NCBI GenBank assembly: GCA_029964075.1
Contig: CM057147.1
Location: 24,635,513 to 24,699,512 of the forward strand
Direction of reading: 5' to 3'
From: Patiria pectinifera
Lineage: Eukaryota > Echinodermata > Asteroidea > Valvatida > Asterinidae
DNA: 64,000 nucleotides
Shown: positions 32,538 through 43,292 of the stretch, one piece after another
Position numbering within the stretch: position 1 is the stretch's first letter
Layout: each line of letters opens with the position of its first letter
Notes under the pieces: model-generated
Seen by the model: the letters and a program-made list of their open reading frames with translations, nothing else
What the model was told of the DNA's origin: nothing
Databases searched by the model: none
Program-made: the position numbers and the translations under genes

Positions 32538-32812
32538 GGCCCAATTTCATGGCGCTGCTAAGCACACGATTTTCTGCTAACAGAGCCTCCGTCTATTTCA
32601 TGGAGACCGTAAGCAAAAGCACAGCAACAGGCACGCTTACTTCGGAGGAAAAAGTTGCTTAACTTAGTGACGTAACAATAGAAATCTATAAGCACGCGCT
32701 ACCGTTAGCACGTCCACGCCGTGAAATAGTGCTTATAAAGGTTAGCAAATTTTTCTGCTATGCTAAACACAACTTTTCTGCTAACTGTTCAGCAGCGCCG
32801 TGAAATTGGGCC
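32538..32812. mobile_element. MITE with CCCAATTTCA ends, X unit copy 3
   Basis: Left end GGCCCAATTTCATGGCGCTG differs by one base from the right-end complement. Same position as in units 4 and 5. Confidence 0.7.
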
Positions 32813-32832
32813 AAATTTATCAACCGTTAAAA

Positions 32833-32905
32833 ACCGGCCACGTGACGGGCTCTTGACCAATAGGAAAACTGTCCTATCAGGGAGTTATGAATATATAATA
32901 AAAGC
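32833..32905 (+). promoter_or_regulatory. Plus-strand promoter-like cluster downstream of GPCR 7
   Basis: CACGTGACGG, CCAATAGG and TATATAATAAAAG in the same order and spacing as in units 4 and 5. Confidence 0.3.
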
Positions 32906-33051
32906 ATGGCTGTGCTTCAAAATGTGTCCCAGTTCAAAGTTGCAACAGAAAGAGAGTTTTTCTTATGTCTCTTTCCTTAACATGGCACTTTGTAAACTTT
33001 TAAGTCCTCAAATAATTAGCTAAGATTTTCAGTCTTGGATCCCTTCTCTCT

Positions 33052-34068
33052 TTAACGATCACAGACGAGTCGTTTCACCCTCTTTAAGTTATTCATTGCT
33101 GCCTGTCGGTGCTCCGGCTGTGCATAGGCCAGGAACATGGTGCCGTAGAAGGTGTCAAACATGGCAATAATGAAACTTGCGGTAAAGAGAGGGTCGAGAA
33201 CGGCTGAAGTCAGGTCACTGAGAATTGCAATGTTTATGGCTACACTAACCGGTAACCAAGCCACGACGAATGCAGAGAAGTGAACGATGAAGTACACGGT
33301 GGTTTTATCGGAAAAGTGGTTCGGTCGAGGCTGCGGTGCGTTCTCATCGTTGACTTCCTGCTCCGTCTGTTGCACGCGATCTTGAAGATGCTTCAGCATC
33401 AGCATTTCATCCCGTATCTTGCGCCGCTGTTGCCTAGCGATGCGAACGAGAGCAGCTATCAGAAAAGTTACCGCGATCATACTGGGGAAGATTGTGAGAT
33501 TCGACATGACGACAATGGGGATTCGAAAACCTTCCCCCTGCAGGAAACTGCTGTAGAATTGTTGACTGTCGGTTTCCAATTTCAAAATGGCGGTGAGGAA
33601 AACGGAAAGTCCGATGAGCAGAGACAGGCACCAGGACGCACCGATCACCGCGGTGCAACGCCTGGGAGTCACTAGACGGAGATACTGCAGGGGCCGGGAG
33701 ATCTTCAGGTACCGGTCAGCCGCTATGACCACCGAATTCGAGAAGTAGCCGAAAAGTCCAAAATAGGTAGAACTTGTGGCTATTGCGAGTTTGAGCGATG
33801 AGTGTTTGATATTTGACATCAGGATCACAGACCACCATGAACTCAAAATTTCCGTGACAATCAAGGACGCACAAAGACTGGCCATGAAATAGTTGGACAC
33901 ATTATGGAGGATGTGTTCTGTAGCGATTGTGGCTATCAAACACAAGTAGACCAGACTTGTTGCTATTGCGATGAAAATCACGAAGATGTAGCCGGCCAAC
34001 AAGGCCGGATGGACTGGGCCATCGCTCACGGATGACGCAGAGGCATTCACGATCACTTCTTCCTCCAT
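33052..34068 (-). CDS. Class A GPCR, tandem family member 7
   Basis: 338 aa. TM2 (CASLIVTEILSSWW), loop 1 (NIKHS), loop 2 (ETDSQQFYSSF) and TM7 (DPLFTASFIIAMFD) group it with member 4. The start of TM4 (RLVTPRRCTAVIG) carries the variant of members 6 and 8, also visible at DNA level as GGGAGTCACTAGACGG versus GGGCGTCGCTAGCCGG. Intracellular loop 3 has VNDEN, as in member 5, followed by NHFSDKT. These patches indicate gene conversion. DRY and WLP intact; GTMFL at the NPxxY site. Confidence 0.93.
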   Translation of the reverse strand: MEEEVIVNASASSVSDGPVHPALLAGYIFVIFIAIATSLVYLCLIATIATEHILHNVSNYFMASLCASLIVTEILSSWWSVILMSNIKHSSLKLAIATSSTYFGLFGYFSNSVVIAADRYLKISRPLQYLRLVTPRRCTAVIGASWCLSLLIGLSVFLTAILKLETDSQQFYSSFLQGEGFRIPIVVMSNLTIFPSMIAVTFLIAALVRIARQQRRKIRDEMLMLKHLQDRVQQTEQEVNDENAPQPRPNHFSDKTTVYFIVHFSAFVVAWLPVSVAINIAILSDLTSAVLDPLFTASFIIAMFDTFYGTMFLAYAQPEHRQAAMNNLKRVKRLVCDR

Positions 34069-34254
34069 AATTAGGCCTTCCTTTCAAAACACTTCAGCTA
34101 CCAAAACCATCGAAATTTACCAAAAAAACTGTCAGGGCATTCAAAAACACACAACAAAATCCATACTTCCTCACTGAAAACTAGAATTAAAAGTGTTGTC
34201 CGTACCAGTGGGATACCTTTTTTGTATGCGACTGACTGATGCAACGACTAAAAT

Positions 34255-34290
34255 GCATCTCTCAATTATAAACTGTCTTGATAGGGTTTG
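34255..34290 (-). promoter_or_regulatory. Putative core promoter of GPCR 7
   Basis: CCCTATCAAGACAGTTTATA + ATTGAGAGATGCA, about 195 bp before the ATG; effectively identical to that of GPCR 8. Confidence 0.5.
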
Positions 34291-35200
34291 CACGCACCGC
34301 CAGCACCGGATGCTTTCTTAAATACATCATTCTAAAGTAAATTTACTCATTTTTTTCTGGAAAGGCCTAATCAGGAATGACGGAGACAAAATGAGAACTG
34401 AAGCTTTGATGGAGTCTCTGAAACAGCAGTTCTTGTTTATTGGATTTTATAATGGGCCCCTTTCGTCGGTAAATAACAAACCACGTCACTGTAATCACTG
34501 CCAAGCTTTTGTCAGGTGAAAATGACATGATAATGGATATGGAGTAATTGCCTGCGCCCTCTGTGAGCACAATATGTAAGTTCACAAAATTGGACTCGGA
34601 TTCATCGTTTAGCCTGGAGAAGTAATTCTGATTGATTGGTGTTGATATTAAAGATGTTACGACCGTGCTCTCCGACGAATTAGAATTCGTCCTTAACGGA
34701 TTTTTCACTTGTATAGTTAATTTTAACGGTGGGGGGATACTACTTTTTTGAGGGGGGGTTTCGATGCTTTTGCGCCATAACAGATCCACTTTGCTAGTAG
34801 ACTGGTTTCTGGTCCCTGCATACCGGTAATCGTTTATAATAGGAGCGGGAACCAGACAGTCTATCCTGCGAGAACTGAATTATTGTCGGGTCGTTCATTC
34901 ATTTATTTGACGCAGGCTGATATTTTTTGTGTGTTCAATATCTCATTCAAGTCCCGGTTGCTATTGACTATAGAGGGCGTCCGGCGTGCGCTGTTAGCAG
35001 ATACTCTTTTGGCACCGGACACTTTTCGGCATGACACCGGGACCTGGTGCTGGTCGTGCAGGCGCCTCAAGGCGTGCGTGCGCAGAGCCTGGATACGATT
35101 TTCCGCGGCGCCGTGTTTGGTCAATGGAGTAAAAAAGCATGCTACGTTCGTCACACAAATACGTAACGTTATGTTTTTTTCTTTTGATGAAAATACGTGA

Positions 35201-35341
35201 CACGAGTCACCAAGCTCGAGTCCGAGTCATCATGGTCGAGTCCGAGTCCGAGTCATTTTCCAATGTGACTCGAGTCGAGTCCGAGCCTCACGAAAAATGT
35301 GACTCGAGTCGAGTCCGAGTCACGAGAGTCCCACAACACTG
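35201..35341. mobile_element. hAT-like right end with GAGTCC hexamers, copy 4
   Basis: Ends GAGAGTCCCACAACACTG as in unit 6. Confidence 0.55.
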
Positions 35342-35445
35342 ACGTTTTCTAAGACCAATTTGAAATTCATGTAACATTATGCTCCCTAGAATTACTTAAA
35401 CTGACATCATTTTTTCTGTTTCTTGGGTTGGTTTCACATCAACAG

Positions 35446-35751
35446 GAGCAGTTCATCCTATGCTACGAGATGATCTATCAACATTTTGAACGGTTCCAGC
35501 ACTATTACGAATTTTTATATTTTTTATTTAAACAATAATGTACAATTTAAGTCCATTTCATTTTTTCTCTACAGAAATGCATTTCAAGTAAGGCCGAGAC
35601 TCTATCCTCGTACAAAATGCAGAGGAGGCTTTTTTAAAGTTCAAAGTCTAAATACATATACATGTACCTATTTGTGCTTTATAATTTTTTTAATGTTATG
35701 AATGTCATGCAATTCAGTTTCTAACTGCTAAATGTCGTGTTTTTTAATAAA
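35446..35751 (+). pseudogene. Relic of terminal exons with 3' UTR and AATAAA, copy 4
   Basis: EQFILCYEMIYQHFERFQHY is uninterrupted after the CATCAACAG acceptor; the second segment (35575 on) reads NAFQVRPRLYPRTKCRGGFF. AATAAA lies at 35746-35751. Best-preserved copy, but still lacks a donor between the segments. Confidence 0.45.
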
Positions 35752-36325
35752 CCATAAACCATATTACATCATCCTTTAAGAAACGTGAAACATCTTCATC
35801 AAATCTGGGAACAGTCTTCTCCGAAACTGCCCTCTTTTACTGTTTAAAAAACGGCAAATCATTTGTTCCTTTCTCCAGCCCTGGTAGTATTGCGCATGCA
35901 TACGTGAGGAATGTGAACGTTCAACCAATGAAAAGTTAAAAGGCACCGGATTTCATGGGAGTCCAAATTTCATGTGACACTGGAAAAGTGTTTAAAGCCG
36001 GAGTCCATCATTTGCAGCTATCCAAAAACTGACTGACGTAATTATTGTTGAAAAACATTTTTGGTTGAAAGATAGTAATGGGACTAAACTCCCTGTGAAA
36101 TTATCCTTTCTGGCAAGCTGTCATTTTGAAGAAATCAACGATAGAAGGCCTTTCCAATGGTGCGTCTTAAAGCTATGGTCCATATTTTGCAGTCATCCGA
36201 AAAAGTAACTGGCGTATTATTGTTGAAAAACATACTTGGTTGAAAGATAGTAAGTGGACTAAACTCCCTGTGAAATTAATCTTTCTGGCAAGCTATCATT
36301 TTGAAGAAATCAACGAAAGATGGCC

Positions 36326-36361
36326 TTTCCTACGGTGCGTCTTAAGACGCACCGTAGGAAA
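36326..36361. repeat. Perfect 36-bp palindrome
   Basis: TTTCCTACGGTGCGTCTT followed directly by its exact reverse complement, centred on TTAA. No spacer, so it can form a cruciform. Confidence 0.9.
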
Positions 36362-36776
36362 ATTTAAATAAGTAGTTCGATTTGATATTCGGCGCAGCGC
36401 GCGCAAGCATTGACACGACGCACAGGCGCGCGCGGTTGCTATAATTCGTCGGATCAGTGCGCGACATCGCGTATAGCTGCAATTCAAAACAATTCAAAAC
36501 ATGATTCAGCAACTTTTGATTTGAAATTGAGATCCCACAATGCTGTTTTTCTCGGAATATACAGCTGAAGCTGAGCTGAAACCTCATCAGGTTAGTTGTT
36601 GAGTATCCTTCATTAGATTTTGAACACTTTTGTTGCTTCAAAAGAACAAAATGCACAAATTACAAATTATGGACTATCTTTAAGAAGCACTGTTGGAAAT
36701 TTCCGTGTGTAGTTCGTTTGTTCCATTCGGCGAAGCGCGCGCAAGCGTTGACACGACGCACACGGGAGTGTGGTTG

Positions 36777-37132
36777 TACGTGGAGTACTGTGGCCTCGTG
36801 GTTAAGGGCACTGATTCGTGGTCTGCGGGTAAAGCTGCAGGTTGTGGGTTCGAGTCCTGGCGGGGTCATGGTGCGTGTGCCCTTGGGCAAGGCACTTCGT
36901 CACTCATTGCTTCTCTCCACCCAGGAGTAAATGGGTACCTGTGAGGGCAGAGATGGTTATTGTGATTGAATTAGCTTCCTTGCGCCTAACAGGCTGCATC
37001 GAGCTGTATACTCCCCAGGGAGCTGAGATGGTATTTGGAATGTTTTATGTGCCCAGTGAGCAGGGGTAATGATGATGTAGCGCCTTGAGCACCAGTCCTG
37101 GTGGATACGTGCACTTTATAAATATCCACTAT
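36777..37132 (+). mobile_element. tRNA-derived SINE
   Basis: The head has pol III promoter motifs: an A-box-like GTGGCCTCGTGGTTAAGGGC and a B box GGTTCGAGTCC. The body has CCCTTGGGCAAGGCACTT and CTCCACCCAGGAGTAAATGG; the tail has GTAGCGCCTTGAGCACC then TTTATAAATATCCACTATA. It splits a sequence that is continuous in unit 6 (GTGTGGTTG|CTATAATTCG near 25636), so it inserted after units 6 and 8 separated. No coding capacity; such elements move using LINE proteins. Confidence 0.9.
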
Positions 37133-37440
37133 ATAATTCGCCGGATCGGTGCGCGACATCGCGTAGCTGCAATCGGCTCAGTGAGAACGTGTCTCGGACG
37201 CTGAATTCAGTCCCGATTCAAAACATGATTCAGCAACTTTTGATTTGAAATTGAGATCCTAGAATGTTGTTTTTCTCGAAATATACAGCTGAAGCTGAGC
37301 TGAAACTTCATCAGGTTAGTTGTTCAGCACCCGTGTATACATTTTGAGCACTTTTGTTGCTTCAAACGAACAAAATGCACAAATTACAAATGATGGACTA
37401 TACCTCTAAGACCAGCTAGCCATATCTTTATCATCCGTTT

Positions 37441-37515
37441 AAGACCGGCCACGTGACGGGCTCTCGACCAATAGGAATGCGTAAACTGTCTTTTAGGTAT
37501 TTATAAATATGTATT
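37441..37515 (+). promoter_or_regulatory. Plus-strand promoter-like cluster, Y type (unit 8)
   Basis: CCACGTGACGG and CCAATAGG, then TATGTATTAAGG, as in unit 6. Confidence 0.25.
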
Positions 37516-37672
37516 AAGGGAGTTTTGGTGACTTTTTGAAAAAATATGTTGGCGGCAGCCCATATAAGATTTCACTAACGATACACTAGATACTAGCGCC
37601 TACCTGCATGACCTAAGATTCATCATAAATAGTTAGAATCTTTTGGTCTGGGAACCAGACTAAAAAAAGCCA

Positions 37673-37910
<238 letters not shown>

Positions 37911-38755
37911 GTTTATGAAGCATACTCCCGTTGTGACTATGCATGACTTCTAGTTACAGATACGTCCGGCTAGTGGCTAAAAGGGTAAGTATGATTGGTT
38001 ACCATTCACTGTTTATGTGACTATTCATGTGAGTCTTCCCCTTCGTAACAAAGAAGCCAAACACTAAGTTCAAACCCTCACTGATTTTGTTGTTATACAA
38101 ATATTATTTTTGATTACAAATTAATATCACACGGAATAAAAGTAGATACAGAAGCAAAGCTATTCTAAAATAATTGTTTGCAAGAGAACAAGCGAAACTT
38201 CACGTTACGAGTTGGACTGATCTATACACAAGGATTCAATTGAATCGGTAACTAATAAAACCATACGTAAAAGTTCACTGTCAGCTATTGCTAAATAATA
38301 ATCTTAAAAAGCTGTGTGGCAATTCCAGGGCTCATCGGATAGCAAACAATTCAGTTTTTCGTATGTTTCTCCAGTCCTGTTGCACTTTCTATAAAACAAG
38401 TCTTCATGTGGGAAATACAGTCATGTGCCGAAAACTGGATTTGTTTCCCACTATAGTGCACACAAGATGAGGCACGGCCATCTGTCACAAGACTCCTTAA
38501 TCCTGAAACTGCCAGAACCATGGTATGTGAAGGCTGCAACCAGTCATTGCCAAAAACCTAGTCACCGATGAAACACAAAAAAGCCATCTGTGGGCACAGT
38601 CCGAGAGGGGCAGACCCACGGCTTCAACGCACTGTCACTGAACTAGTCATACACGTATTCGGATTGCATTCAATAGGAAAGTCAGTGTTTTAAGATCGAA
38701 ACTTGATAATGTTTCATGGCCCCTAGTTGTTGTCAGTCTGGAATCACTTCTCGCT

Positions 38756-39772
38756 TTAACGATCACAGATGAGTCGCTTCATCCTCTTCAAGATACTCCT
38801 TGCTGCCTGTCGGTGCTCCGGCTGCGCGTAGGCGAGGGACAAGGTGCCCCAGAAGGTGTGAAACACGGCAATAATGGAACCGACGGTCATGAGAGGGTTC
38901 AGAACGGCTAAAGTCAGGTCACTGAGAATACCAATGTTCATGACTACAGTAGCTGGTAGCCAAGCCACGACGAATGCAGAGAAGTGAACGATGAAGTACA
39001 CGGTGGTTTTGTTGGCCGAGTGGTTCGGTCGAGGCTGCGGCGCGTTCTCATCGTTGCCTTCCTGCTCCGTCCGCTGCGCACGATCTTGAAGATGCTTCAG
39101 CATCAGCATTTCATCCCGTATCTTGCGCCGCTGTTGCCTAGCAATGCGAACGAGAGCAGCTATTAGAAAGGTTGTCGCGATCATACTGGGGAAGATTGTC
39201 AGATCCGACATGACGACCATTGGGATTCGAAAACCCTCCCCCTGCACGAAACTGCTGAATGACTCTTGGCTGTTGGGGTCAAAATTCAATATGGCGGTGA
39301 GGAACACGGCAAGTCCGATGAGCAGAGACAGGCACCAGGACGCACCGATCACCGCGGTGCAACGCCTGGGAGTCACTAGACGGAGATACTGCAGGGGCCG
39401 GGAGATCTTCAGGTACCGGTCAGCCGCTATGACCACCGAATTCAAGAAGTAACCGAGAAGTCCAAAGAAGGTGAAACCTGAGGCTACTGCGAGTTTGAGC
39501 GCGGAGTGGTTTAAGTTTGACATCAGGATCACAGACCACCATGAAATCAAAATTCCCATGACGATCAGGGACACACAAAGACTGGCCATGAAATAGTTGG
39601 ACACATTATGGAGGATGTGTTCTGTAGCGATTGTGGCTATCAAACACAAGTAGACCAGACTTGTTGCTATTGCGATGAAAATCACGAAGATGTAGCCGGC
39701 CAACAAGGCCGGATGGACTGGGCCATCGCTCACGGATGACGCAGAGGCATTCACGATCACTTCTTCCTCCAT
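38756..39772 (-). CDS. Class A GPCR, tandem family member 8 (chimeric)
   Basis: 338 aa. The first ~55 residues (IFIAIATSLVYLCLIATIAT) and the upstream DNA match member 7. From about residue 66 (CVSLIVMGILISWW) to the stop it matches member 6, including VASGFTFFGLLG and NFDPNSQESFSSF. The switch lies in shared DNA at about 39575-39618. The TM6 lip reads WLPATVVMN, differing from member 6. So a member-7 type promoter drives a member-6 type ligand-binding body. DRY, WLP and GTLSL as in member 6. Confidence 0.93.
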   Translation of the reverse strand: MEEEVIVNASASSVSDGPVHPALLAGYIFVIFIAIATSLVYLCLIATIATEHILHNVSNYFMASLCVSLIVMGILISWWSVILMSNLNHSALKLAVASGFTFFGLLGYFLNSVVIAADRYLKISRPLQYLRLVTPRRCTAVIGASWCLSLLIGLAVFLTAILNFDPNSQESFSSFVQGEGFRIPMVVMSDLTIFPSMIATTFLIAALVRIARQQRRKIRDEMLMLKHLQDRAQRTEQEGNDENAPQPRPNHSANKTTVYFIVHFSAFVVAWLPATVVMNIGILSDLTLAVLNPLMTVGSIIAVFHTFWGTLSLAYAQPEHRQAARSILKRMKRLICDR

Positions 39773-39958
39773 AATTAGGCCTTCCTTTCAAAACACTTCA
39801 GCTACCAAAACCATCGAAATTTACCCAAAAAACTGTCAGGGCATTCAAAAACACACAACAAAATCCATACTTCCTCACTGAAAACTAGAAGTAAAAGTGT
39901 TGTCCGTACCAGTGGGATACCTTTTTTGTATGCGACTGACTGATGCAACGACTAAAAT

Positions 39959-39995
39959 GCATCTCTCAATTATAAACTGTCTTGATAGGGTTTGC
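39959..39995 (-). promoter_or_regulatory. Putative core promoter of GPCR 8
   Basis: Same block and context as GPCR 7 (including the downstream ACCGGATGCTTTCTTAAATA variant found only in these two). Confidence 0.5.
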
Positions 39996-40064
39996 ACGCA
40001 CCGCCAGCACCGGATGCTTTCTTAAATACATCATTCTAAAGTAAATTTACTCATTTTTTTCTGG

Positions 40065-40715
40065 AAAGGCCTAATCAGGAATGACGGAGACAAAATGAGA
40101 ACTGAAGCTTTGATGGAGTCTCTGAAACAGCAGTTCTTGTTTATTGGATTTTATAATGGGCCCCTTTCGTCGGTAAATAACAAACCACGTCACTGTAATC
40201 ACTGCCAAGCTTTTGTCAGGTGAAAATGACATGATAATGGATATGGAGTAATTGCCTGCGCCCTCTGTGAGCACAATATGTAAGTTCACAAAATTGGACT
40301 CGGATTCATCGTTTAGCCTGGAGAAGTAATTCTGATTGATTGGTGTTGATATTAAAGATGTTACGACCGTGCTCTCCGACGAATTAGAATTTGTCCTTAA
40401 CGGATTTTTCACGTGTATAGTTTATTTTAACGGTGGGGGATACTACTTTTTTGAGGGGGGGGGGTTTGATGCTTTTGCGCCATAACAGATCCACTTTGCT
40501 AGTAGACTGGTTTTTGGTCCCTTCATACTGGTAATCGATTCTAATAGGGGCGGGAACCAGGCAGTCTACCCTGTGAGAACTGAATTATTGTCGGGTCGTT
40601 AATTCATTTATTTCATGCGTGCTGATTTTTTTCAAGTCCCGGTTGCTATTGACTATAGAGGGCGTCCGGTGTGCGTGCACAGACCCTGGATGCGATTTTC
40701 CGAGTCGCCGTGTTT
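40065..40715 (-). repeat. Distal 5' flank of GPCR 8, right end of the array
   Basis: Matches the 5' flank of genes 4-7 down to a shortened GC-rich block. Similarity stops at about CGCCGTGTTT (40713), the right limit of the repeated array. Confidence 0.75.
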
Positions 40716-42235
40716 TTAAAGGTAGTTGATGATAATTCTTACTCCAAGGTCTTAGGAAGATCATTATCTATGAGCCGTAATGCATGCAGCACTTACCAGC
40801 AATAACTAACGAGTTACTTGTTTAATTGCTTTTCAGTTGTGTTCAATGGGCCGTGACAACCAGCTCAGATGGTCTTTCGGGGCAAAATGCATCAGGCAAA
40901 TTGCCTTATTCCCACTTCATTAAGCCAATGTCTTTTTCGCAAGGGAAAATAATCTGATGACAACAGTGGAAATGCCAGGCTGCTTCTGAGCGGGGGAGCG
41001 TTCTGACTTGAAAGTGACGTTTTTCTATCCTCCAATTCATTTCACTATCCTTAAAATAAATCCTCGGTTGCGAATATCAAATTTCGCCCATCTGGCATCG
41101 GAGTAATAAATCTACATATTGTACGTTACACAGATGCAAATTATCATTGTACATTCACAGATGTTAGTATGAAGAACACAACCATATCGATTAAAATATA
41201 TTTACACAAGTTTACTTAACAAGTTCCGCTTTACGCTGATCAGAATGCGAAAATGCAGAAATGATTCGATAATTGTTATATTTGAAGCGAGAAGATTAGC
41301 GTAAGTATTGCCCCCGTGTGCAAATCGTAAATCTGTTGAGATTGCATTTTTGACTTAAAGTTGGCTCAGTAATGACAAGTGGAGAACAGAAGTCCAATGT
41401 GTAAATAAATTATACTCGCCTAACTTCGAATTTCCTCTATGTTGTCAAATTCAAAAAAAGGCTGTAGTCTCAACAGATATTCATACAGGAATATATCCAC
41501 ATTATTGTACATCACAATGCGTCAGAAGTTAAACTACGGGAGATAATCACATTTGAATTACCTGTGACGTCATACCAACGAGCAACCGACTACTGCCAAC
41601 ACTAATATTAAATCGTCTTTGCACGTTATTTTGGTCACAGTTTACGTCATCACCTTTACACCAATCACATTTAAAGAGAAACAGGTGCAGTGCATGTTTG
41701 CTGAACGTTGCCATCACGTGATAACATTCAATTTGTAAACAAATGTAACATGGTCTGTGGGTCCATCAAATAAAGTGGTTTATATCTATAAAAAAAAAAT
41801 GATAATAATGGAATGAGATATTTTTGTATTATATTACGACTGACATGAACTTTCTTTGATGGCATATTATTTACAAAGATTTAATTTTTTTTTATTTTAA
41901 AGTGAAATTACATTCTCATCGAATTTCCAAATTTAATACAAATTGTAAATATTATAATTTATTAAAATGGAAAAAGCGATCATTTGCTGTGATGATAGCA
42001 ATAACAAACCTTCGACGGACAGTGGGCAAGTCCAAAATATTAATTAGAATCATCAAATTACAAAACTGTGTTTCACTAATCTGTGAGCCAAAGTTTGCTG
42101 AAATAAATTATTAGAATGGCCCAATGGTGGCCGTTACATACTAAGATTGCTATTAATATTATTATTTGTATTAGTTATTATTATGAAAACAAAAAATAGG
42201 ACCTTCGTGAGACACTTTAGCATTATAAGTTATAC
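40716..42235. other. Unique sequence, no gene recognised
   Basis: AT-rich; longest open frame about 70 codons with no recognisable domain. No repeat relation to the rest of the window seen. Confidence 0.5.
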
Positions 42236-42238
42236 CTT

Positions 42239-42601
42239 TGGGAGACATGGAACTAGGGAGATATTTCAATGTCTCCCTCATGCTTCTGCGCCAATTTAGA
42301 GACAAAAACTTTGAGTCTTAAATAGGCTACATCGTGGTCCTATTCGTAGAAATACCAAAATTCGTGGGGGTTGGGGTAATTAAAGTTAGAAGAAATAATA
42401 GTAATAACCGGGAATGGGTGATTAGGGAGACTTTCCCATAGATTTGTGCACATTTTTTTTTCAACTTAAATGTGCCCTAATTTTCCCTTGTCCTTTTTCC
42501 ACGAATTTCGGTATTTTTACTAATTAGACCACGAACAACAAACCTAATTGCGACGGTAAAATTTTGCCTCTAAAGGGGGGAGACAGTTTATGTGTCTCCC
42601 T
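42239..42601. mobile_element. Imperfect inverted-repeat element
   Basis: GGGAGACAT near the left edge and ATGTGTCTCCC near the right, with an inner imperfect inverted pair (CGTGGTCCTATTCGTAG ... with ATTAGACCACG) and a third nearer the centre. Together they suggest a ~360-bp fold-back element of unknown family. Confidence 0.4.
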
Positions 42602-42671
42602 ATTATCGAAAAATTACGATAACGTGTCACTCTAATGGTACATTTAGTAATATATTTTTTATTATTATTAA

Positions 42672-42803
42672 GACAACATACGTTTGCGGTATATAGCACC
42701 ATGTGAATAAGTCTCTTTTGTGAGTATGTGTGGTTCATTTCAGAACCACACATACTCACAAAAGAGATTTGTTCACATGGTGCTACCGCAAACTTATATT
42801 GTC
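42672..42803. repeat. Long snap-back hairpin (arms ~60-65 bp)
   Basis: The inner ~25 bp of the stem (TTTTGTGAGTATGTGTGGTTC and complement) are perfect around a 6-base loop. The outer part has about six mismatches and a 4-base bulge. Could be a palindromic MITE or the template of a hairpin RNA; no evidence of expression. Confidence 0.8.
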
Positions 42804-43292
42804 GTAGTATCTTTCCACCATGCAAACCTTCAAATCTCATATTATTAGTAGTAGTTGTAGTATTATTATTAGTTTTCAAGGGGATGGATAAGACGTTGTT
42901 GGCAACGTATATGTACGAAAGAACACAGTACCAAAGGCCTGAAGAAATGCATCAAAATAGTCGATACTGAGTGATGACATTGTTTAGGAAACCCAAACAA
43001 AAGTGTGAAGTGTTTTTTCCATGATGAAAAAAAATGACATTAGTCAGTCGTGGGGGAGGGTAGCCAGGCAACCGATCCCTTGATCCGCCCACGAGATGAG
43101 CATGCGTACTGCATCCCACGGACGCAGTTTATACCACTAGATTGCGACCACGAGTCGGAGTTTCCACGATGCCGTGACTTGAGCCTTTCGCGTGGTTGAG
43201 TTGAAAACGAGGCAACATTCACGATATCAACACGACAAGGTATTTTTTTGTGTATGGTTTCTATCCCAGATAGATAAAGACTGAATATATAG

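Larger units (their letters stand above)
28624..34360 (-). repeat. Unit 7 of the GPCR array (X type)
   Basis: 5.7 kb, the closest counterpart of unit 5 throughout, including the truncated hexamer element and both MITEs. It has a ~200-bp deletion near 28935 relative to unit 5 (the stretch around the CTCTCCGACGAATTAG motif is missing). Confidence 0.85.
35957..37400. repeat. Internally multiplied ~0.5 kb segment of unit 8
   Basis: The segment present once in unit 6 (about 25340-25900) appears here as a partial copy (35957-36168), a second copy (36169-36675) and a third (36676-37400, containing the SINE). The copies join inside the palindrome: outer copies carry only half of it and the middle one is complete. 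Confidence 0.7.

Noticed and set aside
36777-36870. A functional tRNA gene
   Set aside because: A- and B-box motifs are present but the sequence continues into a SINE body and cannot form a full cloverleaf that I can see.
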